Source: Nannobrachium achirus | Lineage: Eukaryota > Chordata > Actinopteri > Myctophiformes > Myctophidae | Length of the DNA stretch: 64,000 bases | Assembly (NCBI GenBank): GCA_963921795.1 | Contig: OY997641.1 | Coordinates: 73,581,272 to 73,645,271, forward strand | Direction of reading: 5' to 3' | Shown: piece after piece, positions 15,730 to 28,823 of the stretch | Layout: every line of letters starts with the position of its first letter | Position numbering within the stretch: position 1 is the stretch's first letter | Translations under genes and position numbers: made by a program | The notes under the pieces: model-generated | What the model was told of the DNA's origin: nothing | The model's database searches: none | What the model saw: only the letters and a program-made list of their open reading frames with translations

Positions 15730-16750
15730 GTGATAGATTTAGAGCTACAAGTTATGGTCTTCTTCTTCTTGTCGTGTCCACAAGACAGTCAGTTACAAGG
15801 CTTGGCTAGATGTGGTTCAGCCACAACTGAACACATTGCTGTCCCTTCTCATTAAACTCTGCCAAGTCCGATGCTGTGCATGGCTGTTCCAGCAGGGGGC
15901 ATATCAGGAGGTGCTGCATGGTTTGCTGTTACAAGTTATGGTATGGAACTGCCGATGGAATTAGATCTACAAATCATGGGGATGCGACTAGTTTTAGAAT
16001 TAGATCTAGAAATCATGTGGATGTGACAGGTGATAGATTTAGAGCTACAAATTATGGTATGGATTAGATCTACAAATCATGGGGATTGGAATGGTTTTAG
16101 AATTAGATCTACAAATCATGTGGATGTGACTGGTTTGAGAATTAGATCTACAAATCATGTGGATGTGACAAGTGATGGATTTAGGGCTACAAATTATGGT
16201 ATGGAACTGCCGTTGGATTTAGATCTACAAATCATGTGGATGCGAATGGTTTTAGAATTAGATCTACAAATCATGTGGATGTGACAGGTGATAGATTTAG
16301 AGCTACAAATTATGGTATGGAACTGCCGATGGAATTAGATCTACAAATCATGGGGATGCGACTAGTTTTAGAATTAGATCTACAAATCATGTGGATGTGA
16401 CAGGTGATAGATTTAGAGCTACAAATTATGGTATGGATTAGATCTACAAATCATATGGATGTGACTGGTTTTAGAATTAGATCTACAAATCATGTGGATG
16501 TGACTGGTTTTAGAATTAGATCTACAAATCATGTGGATTTAGAGCCACATGATTTGTGATGGATTTAGAGCTACAAATCATGGTATGGAACTGCTGATGG
16601 AATTAGATCTACAAATCATGTGGATGTGACAGGTGATGGATTTAGAGCTACAAATCATGGTATGGAACTGCTGATGGAATTAGATCTACAAATCATGTGG
16701 ATGGGCCAATTAGATCTGTAAAACATGTGGATGGGCCTATTAGATCTCAA
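15730..16750 (+). repeat. 39-bp tandem array, right orientation
   Basis: Reverse-complement version of the 14488-15290 array, built around TTAGATCTACAAATCATGTG. Unit order differs between arms, so arrays have expanded or converted separately. Repeat peptides here are not genes. Confidence 0.92.
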
Positions 16751-16833
16751 CAAATGGCTCTCTGCTGCCCTCCATTGGGAAATTGTAGTCGGCACAGGTG
16801 CCGTACACGACACCCTGTTGCAAGCGTACACGC

Positions 16834-18592
<1,759 letters not shown>

Positions 18593-18689
18593 TGGGGGCG
18601 TGTTCGCTCGCGTGTACTTCGAGCCTATATTGTACACGAGGCTTATATTTTTCTATTGGAACTCCCTATCGTGTACGGCTTAACTATTG

Positions 18690-19660
18690 TTATTATTACC
18701 CTTATTAACTTTTTTCTATAGGCTATTTTACACACCACAATAGGTTATTAAGGCCCTCTACAGTGGTTCAGCCATTGTCATGTCAAGTATAGTAGTAGGC
18801 TTACTGTAGTTGATGGAACTACTATTACTGCTACTATGGCTGCTATTTTATATAAGTGTTTGTCTGCAATAGAACACATTCTTTATACAGCTATTCTATG
18901 GCTATACTGTTGACGTTTTTATTTTTTTATTATTATTGTTATTTATTATCATCATCATCATCATCTTAGCCTACAGTACCTTATCTTAGTTTTTCTTATT
19001 ATTATTATCACCTCAATCACAACATTGCATCTTGCTTCTTGTCCCTGTAGACTAGAGTAGCTAGTGACAATAAGACCTTGCTTCTCTTTATTCTTAAACC
19101 TCACATCAACAATTTGCGCTGTTGAATGCAACTACATTGAACGTGAATGCGCGTTCGCGTCTACTGCATACATGATGAACGCGCAGCGGCAGCATGGAGT
19201 TACAGAGGCAGGGTGGCTGTGCTGGCGAAACAAACACAAACATGCTTAAAAAGTTTGTTTCAACCGATCAATTAATTTTTCTAGGCGGTCGGAACTAAAG
19301 ACACATGTACCATACTACACATCTCTCCCGGGACTGTATTCTTTTTTTTAATACAACACAGAAAAAGGCTTTCACGGAAAGGGTGACAGTCCTTTGCTGC
19401 CTGAAGACAGAGCAGCGAGCGGAGGGGGAGAGGCTATGGGGAGAGTAGCTCTGGTCCACAGCGTTAGCGTGGGGACTGGGGACTGGGGAGAGGTGACGAT
19501 CGATGCTCACACAGTGTCACAGCCGGAGATCATAGACGTTGGATCATCATAATAACATCGTTGGCTATTGTCGGATGTTTTCAGTTGTGGGCCATTTCAC
19601 AGTAACGCAACTACGCAAGTTTACTAAAGCAATTCAATGTTGTTACGGATGCGACCGGCC
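18690..19660. other. Unexplained AT-rich interior of hAT-ended element
   Basis: I see only short trinucleotide stretches (ATC, ATT) and no convincing exon, hairpin or terminal repeat. The last 120 bases (19660-19781) are GGTACCG-like repeats that form the right end of the host element. Confidence 0.6.
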
Positions 19661-19789
19661 ACGGGTGCGTTCAAGAGTACCGAAACTTGGTACCGTTCGT
19701 TTTTAATTCAATCGATACTCGGTAGTACCGACGTGATTCGGTCGATACCATTAAAAGTACCGACTTCGGTACCCAACCCTAGTTACATC

Positions 19790-20190
19790 ACACACAAAGC
19801 GTTGCCATTGTAAAGCCTACACATGCGTGATCACTCAGAGTTTGAACAAAAAATGTTTTGCCAGTGGTCTTGGTACAGTAGCCTACACACGCGCGCGCAC
19901 AGTATCTATCCACAAATCAAAACGCACAATCTAGAATGAGGAGACAGACACGTCTGATCATTACATTAGTTAGATCACAAACAAAACGTTGCCATTGTAA
20001 AGCCTACACTTACAGTATTATATAGGTTGATTGGGCACAAATAAAAACGCACAGAATGAGGAGACGGGAGTCTGATCATTACCACACACAACGTTGCCAA
20101 TGTAAAGCCTACACATGCGTGCACGCTAATACATTTACAGTATATATAGATCGATTGACCAAAGTGATAAATACACGTAAATCATCATAA
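19790..20190. repeat. Resumed 146-bp satellite, diverged
   Basis: Units with AAAACGCACAATCTAGAATG, CACACAAAGCGTTGCCATTG and GCGCGCGCACAG continue the array interrupted at 10821. They are more diverged than the units at 9889-10821. Confidence 0.85.
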
Positions 20191-20329
20191 ATCTAGAACG
20201 TAGCTGGATGTTTATCAAGCAACAGCCACGCTCGCACCCACACGTTGGGAAAAGCCTGGCGATTGCCACCGTGTTTGCTCCTCCTCACGTAAAAAAGATA
20301 GATAAAAAATAAAATAAAATGCTTCTTAC

Positions 20330-20861
20330 CACTCTCGTTGTGTCCCCTCGCCGGAATCCATTCCATCTCGACCTCCACATCAGTGCCTGGTTCGGACTGA
20401 GAGGTGAAAGGGCTCTCTGCGTACTCCCGATGCTGGGTCTCTCTCTTGGAGCGTCTCAGGGGGGGGGAACAAAGCAATGGCGTTTCACCTTCTTCCTCCT
20501 CGCCATGATCCGACACCAACACGTCCTCATCGTCGGACTGATCGAGCTCAAGCACGGGCTCGTCTGCGTAAGGCTCAGTGAGGACCTCAGCACGGCGGAG
20601 AGGAAGGGCGACGGGCTCGGAGTCTTCAGCCACGCCACTGCCAAAAGACATCTCGGAGTCCGACGCCGCCGCAGCCGCGGGGCTCTCCGGGGCTGGATCC
20701 TGGACAGCGGGGGGGGCCGGGACACGACGCTGCATAGCCTCCCTGATCGTGAGCTGTCTAGGACCGGCACCACGATCCACGCTGCTGGTGCTAGACCCAG
20801 GGGTAGGGAGGGGGGTAGGGCGTTTGCTGCCACGAGGAGTCTTGGCTTTGAATTTGAGCAT
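20330..20861 (-). CDS. First exon of piggyBac-like element gene (acidic N-terminus)
   Basis: From ATG at 20861 to donor G|GTAAGA, 532 nt encode 177 residues and one base (phase 1). The protein starts MLKFKAKTPRGSKRPTP, has a basic first 20 residues, a QLTIREAMQRR segment near residue 40, and long Ala/Pro and Glu/Asp-rich stretches (DQSDDEDVLVSDHGEEEEGE). A TATA box lies about 480 bases upstream, and a TTAACTCA terminus closes the unit at 21586. That position makes a piggyBac-type transposase N-terminus the best guess; acidic N-termini are usual there. No DDD domain is in the window. Another host or transposon gene cannot be excluded. Confidence 0.6.
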
Positions 20862-21169
20862 GTTGGGGTTTTCCGATGTGCAAAGACCTCAACACTAGGC
20901 CTACTACACTACTCTCTGCCTCTGGATGGATTATACCGCGTGTTTCTTCTACTGCTAAAAGGTAAAGGCTGCTGCTACTACTACTGAAACTACTAATACT
21001 ACTACTGCTGCTGCTATACTGTACAAAATACCACACTACTCACTGTCCTGTAAAAAGAAAAAAGAAAAAAATATACTTACTACACTAGGCCTACTCACTG
21101 TCAAAAAATACTTACAAAAAAAAATACTTACAAAAAAAAAATACTTACAAAAAAAAAAAATACTTACTA

Positions 21170-21208
<39 letters not shown>

Positions 21209-21226
21209 TCTCCCTCTCTCTCTCTC
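21170..21226. repeat. (CT)n microsatellite
   Basis: A CT run in the presumed 5' leader of the piggyBac-like gene, next to A-rich tracts that repeat the word ATACTTAC four times (21090-21170). Confidence 0.9.
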
Positions 21227-21338
21227 TATCAATCAATCAATCAATCCCTCAAACTTATCAAATTCTCTGTCTCTCTCTGTCGCTCTAGCTCTGTCTTTGC
21301 ACAATCTCCTACTCCCACAAGTGAGCAGGCGCCCACAG

Positions 21339-21350
21339 CCTTTTTATACC
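21339..21350 (-). promoter_or_regulatory. TATA box of piggyBac-like gene
   Basis: Minus-strand GGTATAAAAAGG lies about 240 bases inside the TTAA terminus and about 480 bases upstream of the ATG at 20861. A start near 21315 would fit. It is inferred from sequence and position alone. Confidence 0.45.
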
Positions 21351-21590
21351 CAGGTGATTGTTATGACCATGTGACTTGGCTTTTCTTTGATCTGCCACGG
21401 CTTTTTTTTGTTTGCACACGTGTTTCAGGTCTTTCCTTTGATGAGCGTGACCCCAAACATTGTCAGAGGCTGGGTCAGGCTTTGATGTTCTATAAATAGA
21501 CATAATTTCAAAAGGCGACGTTTGGCGATCTGGCTGCCTCAGCCTTCTGTAAAATGGCGATTTTTGGCGTTTTGGCTGGGAATGAGTTAA

Positions 21591-21997
21591 GGTCTACGAG
21601 GGGATTGTCAATGACTCTGTTCAGGGCATCATAGAAGGAGTTCCACCGTGTTTTAGAAGGAACCAGGAGCTTCCTCCTGCAGATTATCTTCCACGCTCTC
21701 TGATGCCACAGATGACCTGCTAGCTTTGTTCCACAGGCCACAACATTTGGTAGTGGAGCTCCTGTACACCCCCTTCACTTCATTGTTAGACAACAGCCAT
21801 TTCTCTATGTCATTGGTGGCTATGAGATTGAGCGTGTGCGACGCACACCTGTGATGTGGAGGGAGGACAAAGTTGTTGTCCTCGTCTTCGTCAGCCGTGG
21901 AAAGGACTGCGTGTAGATCTTCAAAGGTAATATTTGCGCTTACTTCCTCCTCCTCTGATTCAGACCCAGGCTCGGATCCAGCCTCCTCCTGGTAAAC
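21591..21997 (-). pseudogene. hAT transposase, internal part after the MITE
   Basis: The reading frame resumes after the MITE with an acidic insert, then HHRCASHTLNLIATNDIEKW and LLVPSKTRWNSFYDALNRVI; the KTRWNS box and the CASHTLNL box are typical of hAT transposases. One frame change near 21730 separates two open segments (21653-21997 and 21591-21741). The frame runs into the TTAACTCA end at 21587-21590, and the C-terminal dimerisation region is missing. Confidence 0.8.
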
Positions 21998-23355
21998 TAG
22001 GGCTGTCCTCGACGCAGGATTTATCAAGTCGATTCGAGTCGCGGGGGTTAATCTGACGCGTCGACGAATCGTTTATGTAAAAAAAAAAAAAAAAGTGGTG
22101 CTTTAAGCTTTTAAAGTTGTACCATGTAACTTTTTTTATAAAACAAATCTTAAAATTGTCCTAACTGTTAAATCGCTAAAGTTTTAGAACACCCACTCCG
22201 TGAATTTCAGCCTGTAAAGCCTTCTCTATATATGTAAACTGCGATCCTTGCCGGGGACCGGATCTCGCGCCAAAATTGCGTCATCACACTACCGGCCAAT
22301 CACAGCGAGGGTTATACAACTGCCGGCCAATCACAGCGCATCTTGAAGTGGGGTCGCTATGGCAGCCATATTTGTTGTCGCCCGTTTGTACCATCCCTTC
22401 TCTAGGTAATTTCGCCTACCAGGCAGGGTGAAGGAGTCCGTATCTCTGGAATTACTGAACGCACAGGAACAAGGGACCCCTCAAAAGATAGATCTCAGTG
22501 AGGTGGAGGCAGACGCGGGGGTCTGAAGGTACGAAAAATGGCCGAAAGACGCGGACGCGACCGCGGTTTGCTATAGGGCTAATGACCACTAGTTGGGCAT
22601 CTTACACAGTATAGCTTTAAACCACGTCAACGTAATACAATAAAACAGCAATATGTTTTAAGCCTTTAAAGTGAATTAGATCCATGAACTACCGTGCATA
22701 TTGAGACATGATAGCGGTGGACACTGGACATTAATGACGATAAGATTGCGTCCAGCCGTGCGTAATTTGCCGTGCATAATTGTGAATTGTGGAGCAGAGT
22801 AGAACAACGGAGGAGAGAATAATGCATCTCTTTGACAGCATGTCGTGTATTATTTCCACAAGTTGTATTTTCTAAGAGCACCGCTGCTGTATCAAAAGAG
22901 CTATGTTGCCGATCTGGTGCGAGATAATAAAAAGAAAACAGTTCGCCCGTCGCTATTCCTCAGCCTGAGTCCAACCACCACACACCCACGGCAGTGAAAG
23001 CGCATCGCGCTGGCTCTGCTGCTTCTTTGGCCAGCTCTCAAGTAGAATAACAACTCGTCGACGCATTTCCTCTCCAAGCGGTTACTTCAAAATAAGAGCT
23101 CCCTGTTATATGATCAAGGCAACTTTCAAGTCACGTGAACTGATTTTATTTTTAAGTCTAGTTTACAAGTAGTAGGAAGTATGGACTCAATAAGAATTAC
23201 ATGACAGTCACAGTCCAGCGCTCTCATACCGCACCACAGTATACTGGTGTGATAAAAAAATTATATATTTTTGACGGCTCGACTCAAACAATTGGCGTCG
23301 ATTCCGGGGGCTTAAAACGACGCGTCGATTCGTCGATTTTTAGAGGACAGGCCTA
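21998..23355. mobile_element. 1358-bp non-autonomous hAT element
   Basis: The ends are TAGGGCTGTCCTCGACG and, reversed, TAGGCCTGTCCTCTAAAA. Perfect 8-bp target duplications TGGTAAAC occur at 21990-21997 and 23356-23363. The interior includes GCGTCGACGAATCG-like inverted sequence near both ends, but no transposase. It splits the hAT transposase gene. Confidence 0.92.
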
Positions 23356-24128
23356 TGGTAAACCTGGAAGGCTTTAACAAAGTTAGAGCCGTTGTCGGTG
23401 ACGGTGGCTGTCACTTTACCACTCAGGCCATATGATGTGTGAATCTGCTCGATTTCAGAGGCAATGACGTTATAAGTGTGCTTTCCCTTAACTCGCCTAC
23501 AAGCAATGGCAGCTTTCTTGCGCTCCAAAGTAGAGGGATGGATCCAGTGGGCTGTCATTCCCATAAAACTCTTATTGTTTGCCGTCCACAGGTCTGCTGT
23601 GGTGGAAACGTATTCTATGCTCTCAAACGTTGATTTCAGTTCTTTCTCCATATCACGGTAAGCCTTGTCGAGGTAGCTGGAAAATGTTTTCCTGTCAGTT
23701 GTTCCATCCTTGTTCCCAGCCATAGGGATTTTCTTAATGATCTTGCGGAAAGACTTAGATTCTACAGTTGAGATGGGAAGCATCTCCTCCACCACATAAC
23801 CAGCTACGAGCTTGTTGAGTTCTTTTTTAGTGACAGTAGCGAGAGCTAAATCTGTTTTTGGTTGTTTGGGAGCTGAAGGCCCGGCTTTGTTGTTGTTTAC
23901 CTCCGTATCCTCGTCAACACTCCTCACCACCAGTTTAGTGCTGCCGTGTTTAGCTTCCAAGTGCTTCTTTAAATTAGCCGTAGATATTTTGGAAGCAGAC
24001 AGGCACTTGTTACCCGGACACAGCTTGCATTTGAGAGTCATGTTTTTGTCTTTTTCTCCGACATAATCAAAATAATGCCTGTATTTCCATCTCCAAAAGG
24101 CCGACACTGGTCTATCGTTCTCAGCCAT
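23356..24128 (-). pseudogene. hAT transposase, N-terminal part (BED zinc finger)
   Basis: From ATG at 24128, about 258 residues run to the MITE insertion. Residues about 8-62 are a BED-type finger (WRWKYRHYFDYVGEK, then CKLC and HLEAKHG with the C2-H pattern). Then follow segments typical of hAT transposases, including TADLWTANNKSFMGMTAHW and TDNGSNFVKAF, the region of the catalytic aspartates. The enzyme would cut and paste elements with 8-bp duplications. The frame is open up to the insertion point, so decay seems limited. The last residues before the stop at 23340 are MITE sequence. Confidence 0.85.
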
Positions 24129-24495
24129 TTTGCTTGTCTGTACAGACCGCGCTGCTGCAGAGGGCTCTTGTGCACATGCGCAGAGGGAGGCAGACAGACA
24201 GACAGGCAGACAGACAGCTACACACCCCGTTCACACGTGTATTTGTTGACAGAATAAGACAGGAGGAGGAAAACTGACTCAGGGCTTCTCGGGCTGATTT
24301 TTTACTCGTTGGCAACAAAATTAACAGTGAAAATTGAACACTTTTAAAAAAAAATAACGGGATTACTTTTTTGAAAATATAACTAAGTAACTAACCGTTA
24401 TATTGTAAAATGTAACTCGTTAGTTTACTCCGTTACCGCCAAACTAACGTCGTTACGTAACGCCGTTAGTTATAGCGCCGTTACACCCAACACTG

Positions 24496-25525
24496 CCCTT
24501 ACCCTAACCAGGGACCTCGAAACAATAGAAATATCGAGTCTGCCTTTGGTTGGGCAGGTGTACAGCACTCTGAAATGGCCACTCTTTATTGAAAGATACG
24601 GAAGGTAAGGGCGGCAGTGGCTCAGGGGTAGATAAACCGTCATTAGAACACAGAGGGTTCCCGAAGGATTCCCAGTTTGATCCCGGACTCCCTCAGAGTT
24701 GGTGTTGAAGAGTCCTTAAGCAAGAACCCCTGGTTGCTCCCGATGAGCAGGTTGGTGCCTTGAATGGGTGAATGTAAATCTATGTAAAGCGCTTTGGATA
24801 AAGTCGCTATATAAATGCACCATTTACCATTTAAGGGTACTTCTGCGGGCCTGAAGAGAATTGTAGAATCAGTGGTCATCGAGTAAGCACTTTATATTTC
24901 ATATATTTATATTTATAGATCAGGCTTTTGCTGTGGTAGCCTATATCCCTACTCTCTCTCTCATAATGTTCATAGGGCTCAATAGTGGGCAGGTTTGTCC
25001 CTCTACAACCAGACAGGTTAAAAGTATCAATTTCAGACATATATTTCCAACAACCTCTTGAATAAAAATAAAAAAAAGCTGAAACTACCGAACGAAACCA
25101 CTTTGCACAGTGAAATCGATGGTTAGTTAATCGAAGGATAGTCGCTCAGTCGTAAGTTGTAACTCATGACATGAGTTTTGTTTGTAGTAGTCCCATACAT
25201 GCATCATCGTGTTCATGCTTAGCTGCACACTTCTCAAAATGAAAATCAAAACATATCGGGCGAGACTGATTCATTAACAAAAGAAGTCATGCCCATATGG
25301 GCTGTCCAGATATGGGCATGAAAGGGACATGGACTGACAGATATGTATGGTCATATCAGTTGGATTGGCGGTGCGACAGAGGTGTGAGTGCTCCATTGTG
25401 GCCCAAACTCTTGACCTATAGCAGCGAAAATAGCTTACATCAGGATGGGGACAATTCATTTATCTCTTAGAACAAGTAGTGACTGATCCTTTCAACTGAA
25501 CAAAACATACTAAACGTCTATAGTT
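24496..25525 (+). repeat. Segmental duplication block A
   Basis: High similarity to 38768-39775, including a shared SINE. Small indels and substitutions are scattered throughout. Block A leads into zinc-finger exon 1; block B breaks off just before the corresponding place. Confidence 0.9.
24610..24832 (+). mobile_element. V-SINE-type SINE
   Basis: A tRNA-like head GGCGGCAGTGGCTCAGGGGT is followed by a B-box-like GTTTGATCCC and the conserved tail TAAAGCGCTTTGGATAAAG with CATTTACC repeats. These features match vertebrate V-SINEs. The duplicated copy is at 38892-39115. Tail-only relatives lie at 27316-27480 and 40772-40918. Confidence 0.85.
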
Positions 25526-25637
25526 TGATTTGATTACGTCATGGTATAATATACGGTTGCTGCATGGTAACCAAAAGTTCTTTCTTCTGGTGATTTCCAC
25601 AGAGCACCACAGGGAGAGGTCTACAGAGTCTAGAGAG

Positions 25638-25725
25638 ATGGCCTCCCAAACATATTCAACGTTGTCAGAGGAACAGCGAGAGATGGATGCAATGATGCAA
25701 CCTGTAGTGAAGTTGTACAGGATAG
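25638..25725 (+). CDS. Zinc-finger copy 1, exon 1
   Basis: ATG (25638) to donor GTATGT gives 29 codons and one base (phase 1): MASQTYSTLSEEQREMDAMM and VVKLYRIG. An acceptor-like TTTCCACAG at 25594-25602 suggests a non-coding leader exon upstream. Phase 1 fits exon 2 at 26288, giving Glu at the junction. The last 35 bases of the exon and the donor are repeated 56 bases downstream (donor-like GTTTGT at 25782). A similar exon is not found upstream of copies 2 and 3. Confidence 0.6.
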
Positions 25726-26287
25726 GTATGTAGTGTTTTATTTAATGTGGTTTAATCCTGTAGTAATGTTGTACAGGATAGGTTTGTAGTGTGTTAATGA
25801 GTACAAGAATTCAAGCCCAAAACACGCTTGCCCCGTGTCAAATGCTGGCGATATTGCAACGTGCGGCACCAGGTATTCCTAAAAGCAACCTCTATGTCTA
25901 CGTCTAAACTTATTCCTAAACTTAACCTTAGTAAAACTAGGTCTAAACCAAACCTTATTCTTAAACGTAACTTCAGTAAAACTATGCTTAAAACCTTATT
26001 CCTAAACCTCTGAAAACTATTCCTTCTTTGGAAAAAATGGGAGTGTGTTTTGGGTTAGGGTTTGAGTTTTCCGGTTACCCTTAATTCTTATGACAATTAT
26101 TATTATTATTATGAGAGTGTACAAATGTAACCAAATGGACCCTTACGGGTTGATCTGGTTCCATTTGTACACTCCCAGAGTTAAACACCCGTAAGGGACC
26201 ATTTTTCATATAAATATGCAAGTCCTTACTCATGTCATATCAAATACCATATCTTAATAAAGTCCTTATTATATTCCTTAATTGCAG

Positions 26288-26371
26288 AACAGTGTGCAGA
26301 GTCCAGCCTGAAGGTGAAGATGAGTTGGAGTGTTTCTGTTAAACAGGAATCTGAAAACCACCTGGGCATCA
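26288..26371 (+). CDS. Zinc-finger copy 1, exon 2
   Basis: An 84-nt exon (phase 1 to phase 1) with acceptor TTGCAG and donor GTAAGT encodes QCAESSLKVKMSWSVSVKQE and ENHLGI. Copies 2 and 3 have nearly identical exons. The pattern KMSWSVxVKQExENHL before a Cys-Lys-Glu-Glu exon is the usual linker of teleost multi-finger genes. Confidence 0.75.
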
Positions 26372-26578
26372 GTAAGTTTCATGCCTGCTCTGCTCTGCTC
26401 TGCTCTCGCTGTCTCTCTTAAAGAGAATGTTTGCAGGAAATGGCTTTTTTAATGCATGAGAATAGACTCATGGTTTGGAACTACCAAAGCTCTAAAACAG
26501 AGGAAACGCTGCATAAAATAACTAAGTACAAACCTTTAATGTTTTTTTCTCTCATTTTATCTTTTTATTCTTTCCTAG

Positions 26579-26928
26579 ACTTTCTTTCCCTCCCTGTGTG
26601 TAAAGAGGAGCTTTTCCCTGAACATCAGGAGAGGAGTCCCAGTCTGGAGGAACCACAACCTCCACAGATTAAAGAGGAACAGGAGGAGCTTCTACAAGAG
26701 GAGGCTGATGGATCAACGTTGACATTACTAGCAGTGAAAAGTGAAGGTGATGATGAAAAGACAGAGGCTGTAGCCAGCACCTCAACTGAACACATGAAAA
26801 CACAAGCTGATGTAGAGGACTGTGGAACATCACAACCAACTAGTGGTGACCAGCTCCTCTCTCTGTTTTGGACAAGTTTGCATCCTCATCGAATCATGAC
26901 CTTAGAATATAAAGTTGAATTTAATTAA
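26579..26928 (+). pseudogene. Zinc-finger copy 1, exon 3 without fingers
   Basis: Acceptor TTTCCTAG is followed by the shared acidic linker (LPVCKEELFPEHQERSPSLE and on). After SGDQLLS at about 26862 the sequence departs from copies 2 and 3 and reaches a stop at 26926-26928 after 21 unrelated residues. No finger is encoded. A peptide of regulator-like linker only might be made, or the exon may be skipped in favour of the exon at 27961, which is in the same phase. Confidence 0.8.
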
Positions 26929-27646
26929 TATATACAATGTCAATGTTGTGTAAGAGGAATTATTAAATATATAAATGCTCCTACAGTGACACAATAGAAT
27001 AATTTATGGATTTCACGCTGTGATCGATCAGTAATATCGGTAACGGCAGATATTGATTCCAGCTGATCGGTATCGGCCCCAAAAAACCTGATCGGAACAT
27101 CTCTATCCACTGGTGTAGCAGAGTGTTTCCAGCGAGACAAGATGCACACTGTTTGATCAGAATGGAACTGAGCCTTCATTAGTATCATTAGCTACACCTG
27201 TGAAGAAAGTAAGGAAGAGGCCCAATGGTTTCTATTATGGCTTGCATGGAGCCTAATGGGCTGGTGAGTGGTGCTAGTACCGCTATATTGTAAATAGTCA
27301 ATGCATACTTGTCCTGTAACGCACAACTGCCTCTCGATGCTGAACCCCTATCTGCTCCCGATGAGCAAGTTGGTGGCATGGTTTCCTCCCCCATCTGTGT
27401 GTGAATGGGTGAATGGGTGAAAGCAATGCACAATCTATGTAAAGCGCCTTGGATAAAGGCGCTATATACATTTACCATACAACAGAAGCTTAACACACAA
27501 GGCATAAATAAATAAAAGACAATGTTGCTCTCTACAAACTGCGAGAGATGGCCAACCCACTTTTTCATATAAATATGCAAATCCTTACTCATGTCATATC
27601 AAATACCATATCTTAATAAAGTCCTTATTATATTCCTTCATTGCAG

Positions 27647-27729
27647 ACCAGTGTGCAGAGTCCAGCCTGAAGGTGAAGATGAGTTGGAGTGTTTGTGTTA
27701 AACAGGAACCTGAAAACCACCTGGACATC
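27647..27729 (+). pseudogene. Zinc-finger copy 2, exon 2 with lost splice donor
   Basis: The exon matches the copy 1 and 3 exons (acceptor TTGCAG, MSWSVCVKQEPENHLDI). At its end, where copy 3 has CATCAGTACGTTT, copy 2 reads CATCGACGTTT, so the GT donor is gone. The nearby intron has an expanded TCTTC repeat, as in copy 3. Confidence 0.8.
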
Positions 27730-27740
27730 GACGTTTCATG

Positions 27741-27787
27741 CCTTCTCTTCTCTTCTCTTCTCTTCTCTTCTCTTCTCTTCTCTTCTC
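27741..27787. repeat. (TCTTC)n pentanucleotide repeat
   Basis: It lies in the intron after exon 2. The same intron holds (TCTTC)n in copy 3 (about 41867-41918) and (TGCTC)n in copy 1 (about 26385-26405). Confidence 0.9.
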
Positions 27788-27960
27788 TCGCTGTCTCTCT
27801 TAGAGAGAACGTTTGCAGGAAATGGCTTTTTTTAATGCATGAGAATAGACTCATGATTTGGAACTACCAAAGCTATAACACAGAGGAAACACTGCATAAA
27901 ATAACAAAGTACAAACCTTTAATGTTTTTTCTCTCATTTTATCTTTTTATTCTCCCCTAG

Positions 27961-28784
27961 ACTTCGTTTCCCTCCCTGTGTGTAAAGAGGAGCTTTTCCC
28001 TGAACATCAGGAGAGGAGTCCCAGTCTGGAGGAACCACAACCTCCACAGATTAAAGAGGAACAGGAGGAGCTTCTACAAGAGGAGGCTGATGGATCAACG
28101 TTGACATTACTAGCAGTGAAAAGTGAAGGTGATGATGAAAACAGAGAGACAGAGGCTGTAGCCAGCACCTCAACTGAACACATGAAAACACAAGCTGATG
28201 TAGAGGACTGTGGAACATCACAACCAACTAGTGGTGACCAGCTCCTCTCTCCACACTGTTCTCAATCTGACATCACTGAAGACAGTGATGAGTGGGAGGA
28301 GACCAGGGAAGGTCAGTCGGTTGTAAACACACTGGATTCACACAAGACACACAATGTGGAAGGACAAACATTGTCTTTAAGTCACAAGCTGTCCCAGGAT
28401 CTGCCATTGTCAAAACAAACTCACTCCAAGAACAGCCACACAGGGAAGAAAAGCTTTAGTTGTACAGTGTGTGGCAAAATGTTTAATTGCAAGGTACATC
28501 TGAAGAGGCACACAGTTGTTCATACAGGGGAAAAGCCCTTTACTTGTACAGTTTGTGGTAAAGGCTGTGGTCAAAGTGGTGAGTTAAAAGCACACATGAG
28601 GACTCATACAGGGGAAAAGCCCTTTACTTGTACAGTTTGTGGTAAAGGCTGTGGTCAAAGTGGTGAGTTAAAAGTACACATGAGAACTCATACAGGGGAA
28701 AAGCCCTTTACTTGCACAGTTTGTGGTAAAGCTTTTAGTCAATATAATAATCTTAAAGTACACTTGAGGACTCATACAGGTTAA
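27961..28784 (+). CDS. Zinc-finger copy 2, terminal exon (4 C2H2 fingers)
   Basis: Acceptor CCCCTAG, then an acidic linker of about 150 residues, then four C2H2 fingers with TGEKPF linkers (FTCTVCGKGCGQSGELK is used twice). Such proteins are nuclear and bind DNA through residues -1 to 6 of each helix. The two middle fingers are almost identical, a sign of recent duplication. The frame ends in TAA at 28782 within a TG-stop-N linker, after which a degenerate fifth finger (TTTACTTGTGCAGTTTGTGG) can still be read. It is in phase with exon 2 of copy 1. Confidence 0.8.
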
Positions 28785-28823
28785 AACACCTTTACTTGTG
28801 CAGTTTGTGGTACGCTCCATTTG

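Larger units (their letters stand above)
21587..24495 (-). mobile_element. hAT element with BED-finger transposase, truncated and nested
   Basis: The 5' end (24495 on the minus strand) reads CAGTGTTGGGTGTAACGG, a known type of vertebrate hAT terminus. The breakpoint is confirmed because homology between the duplicated blocks 24496-25525 and 38768-39775 begins at the next base. The 3' part is cut at 21587 by the piggyBac-like end. A 1358-bp MITE sits inside. Confidence 0.85.

Noticed and set aside
14520..16284. ORFs with repeated RSTNHVDVTG peptides on both strands
   Set aside because: They are the 39-bp arrays in opposite orientations.
20319..20987. 222-residue plus-strand ORF
   Set aside because: Antisense shadow of the acidic exon 20330-20861, which has a donor site and fits downstream exons in phase.
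24610..24700. tRNA gene candidate
   Set aside because: Head has A/B-box-like words but continues into a V-SINE tail and cannot fold into a full cloverleaf by eye.
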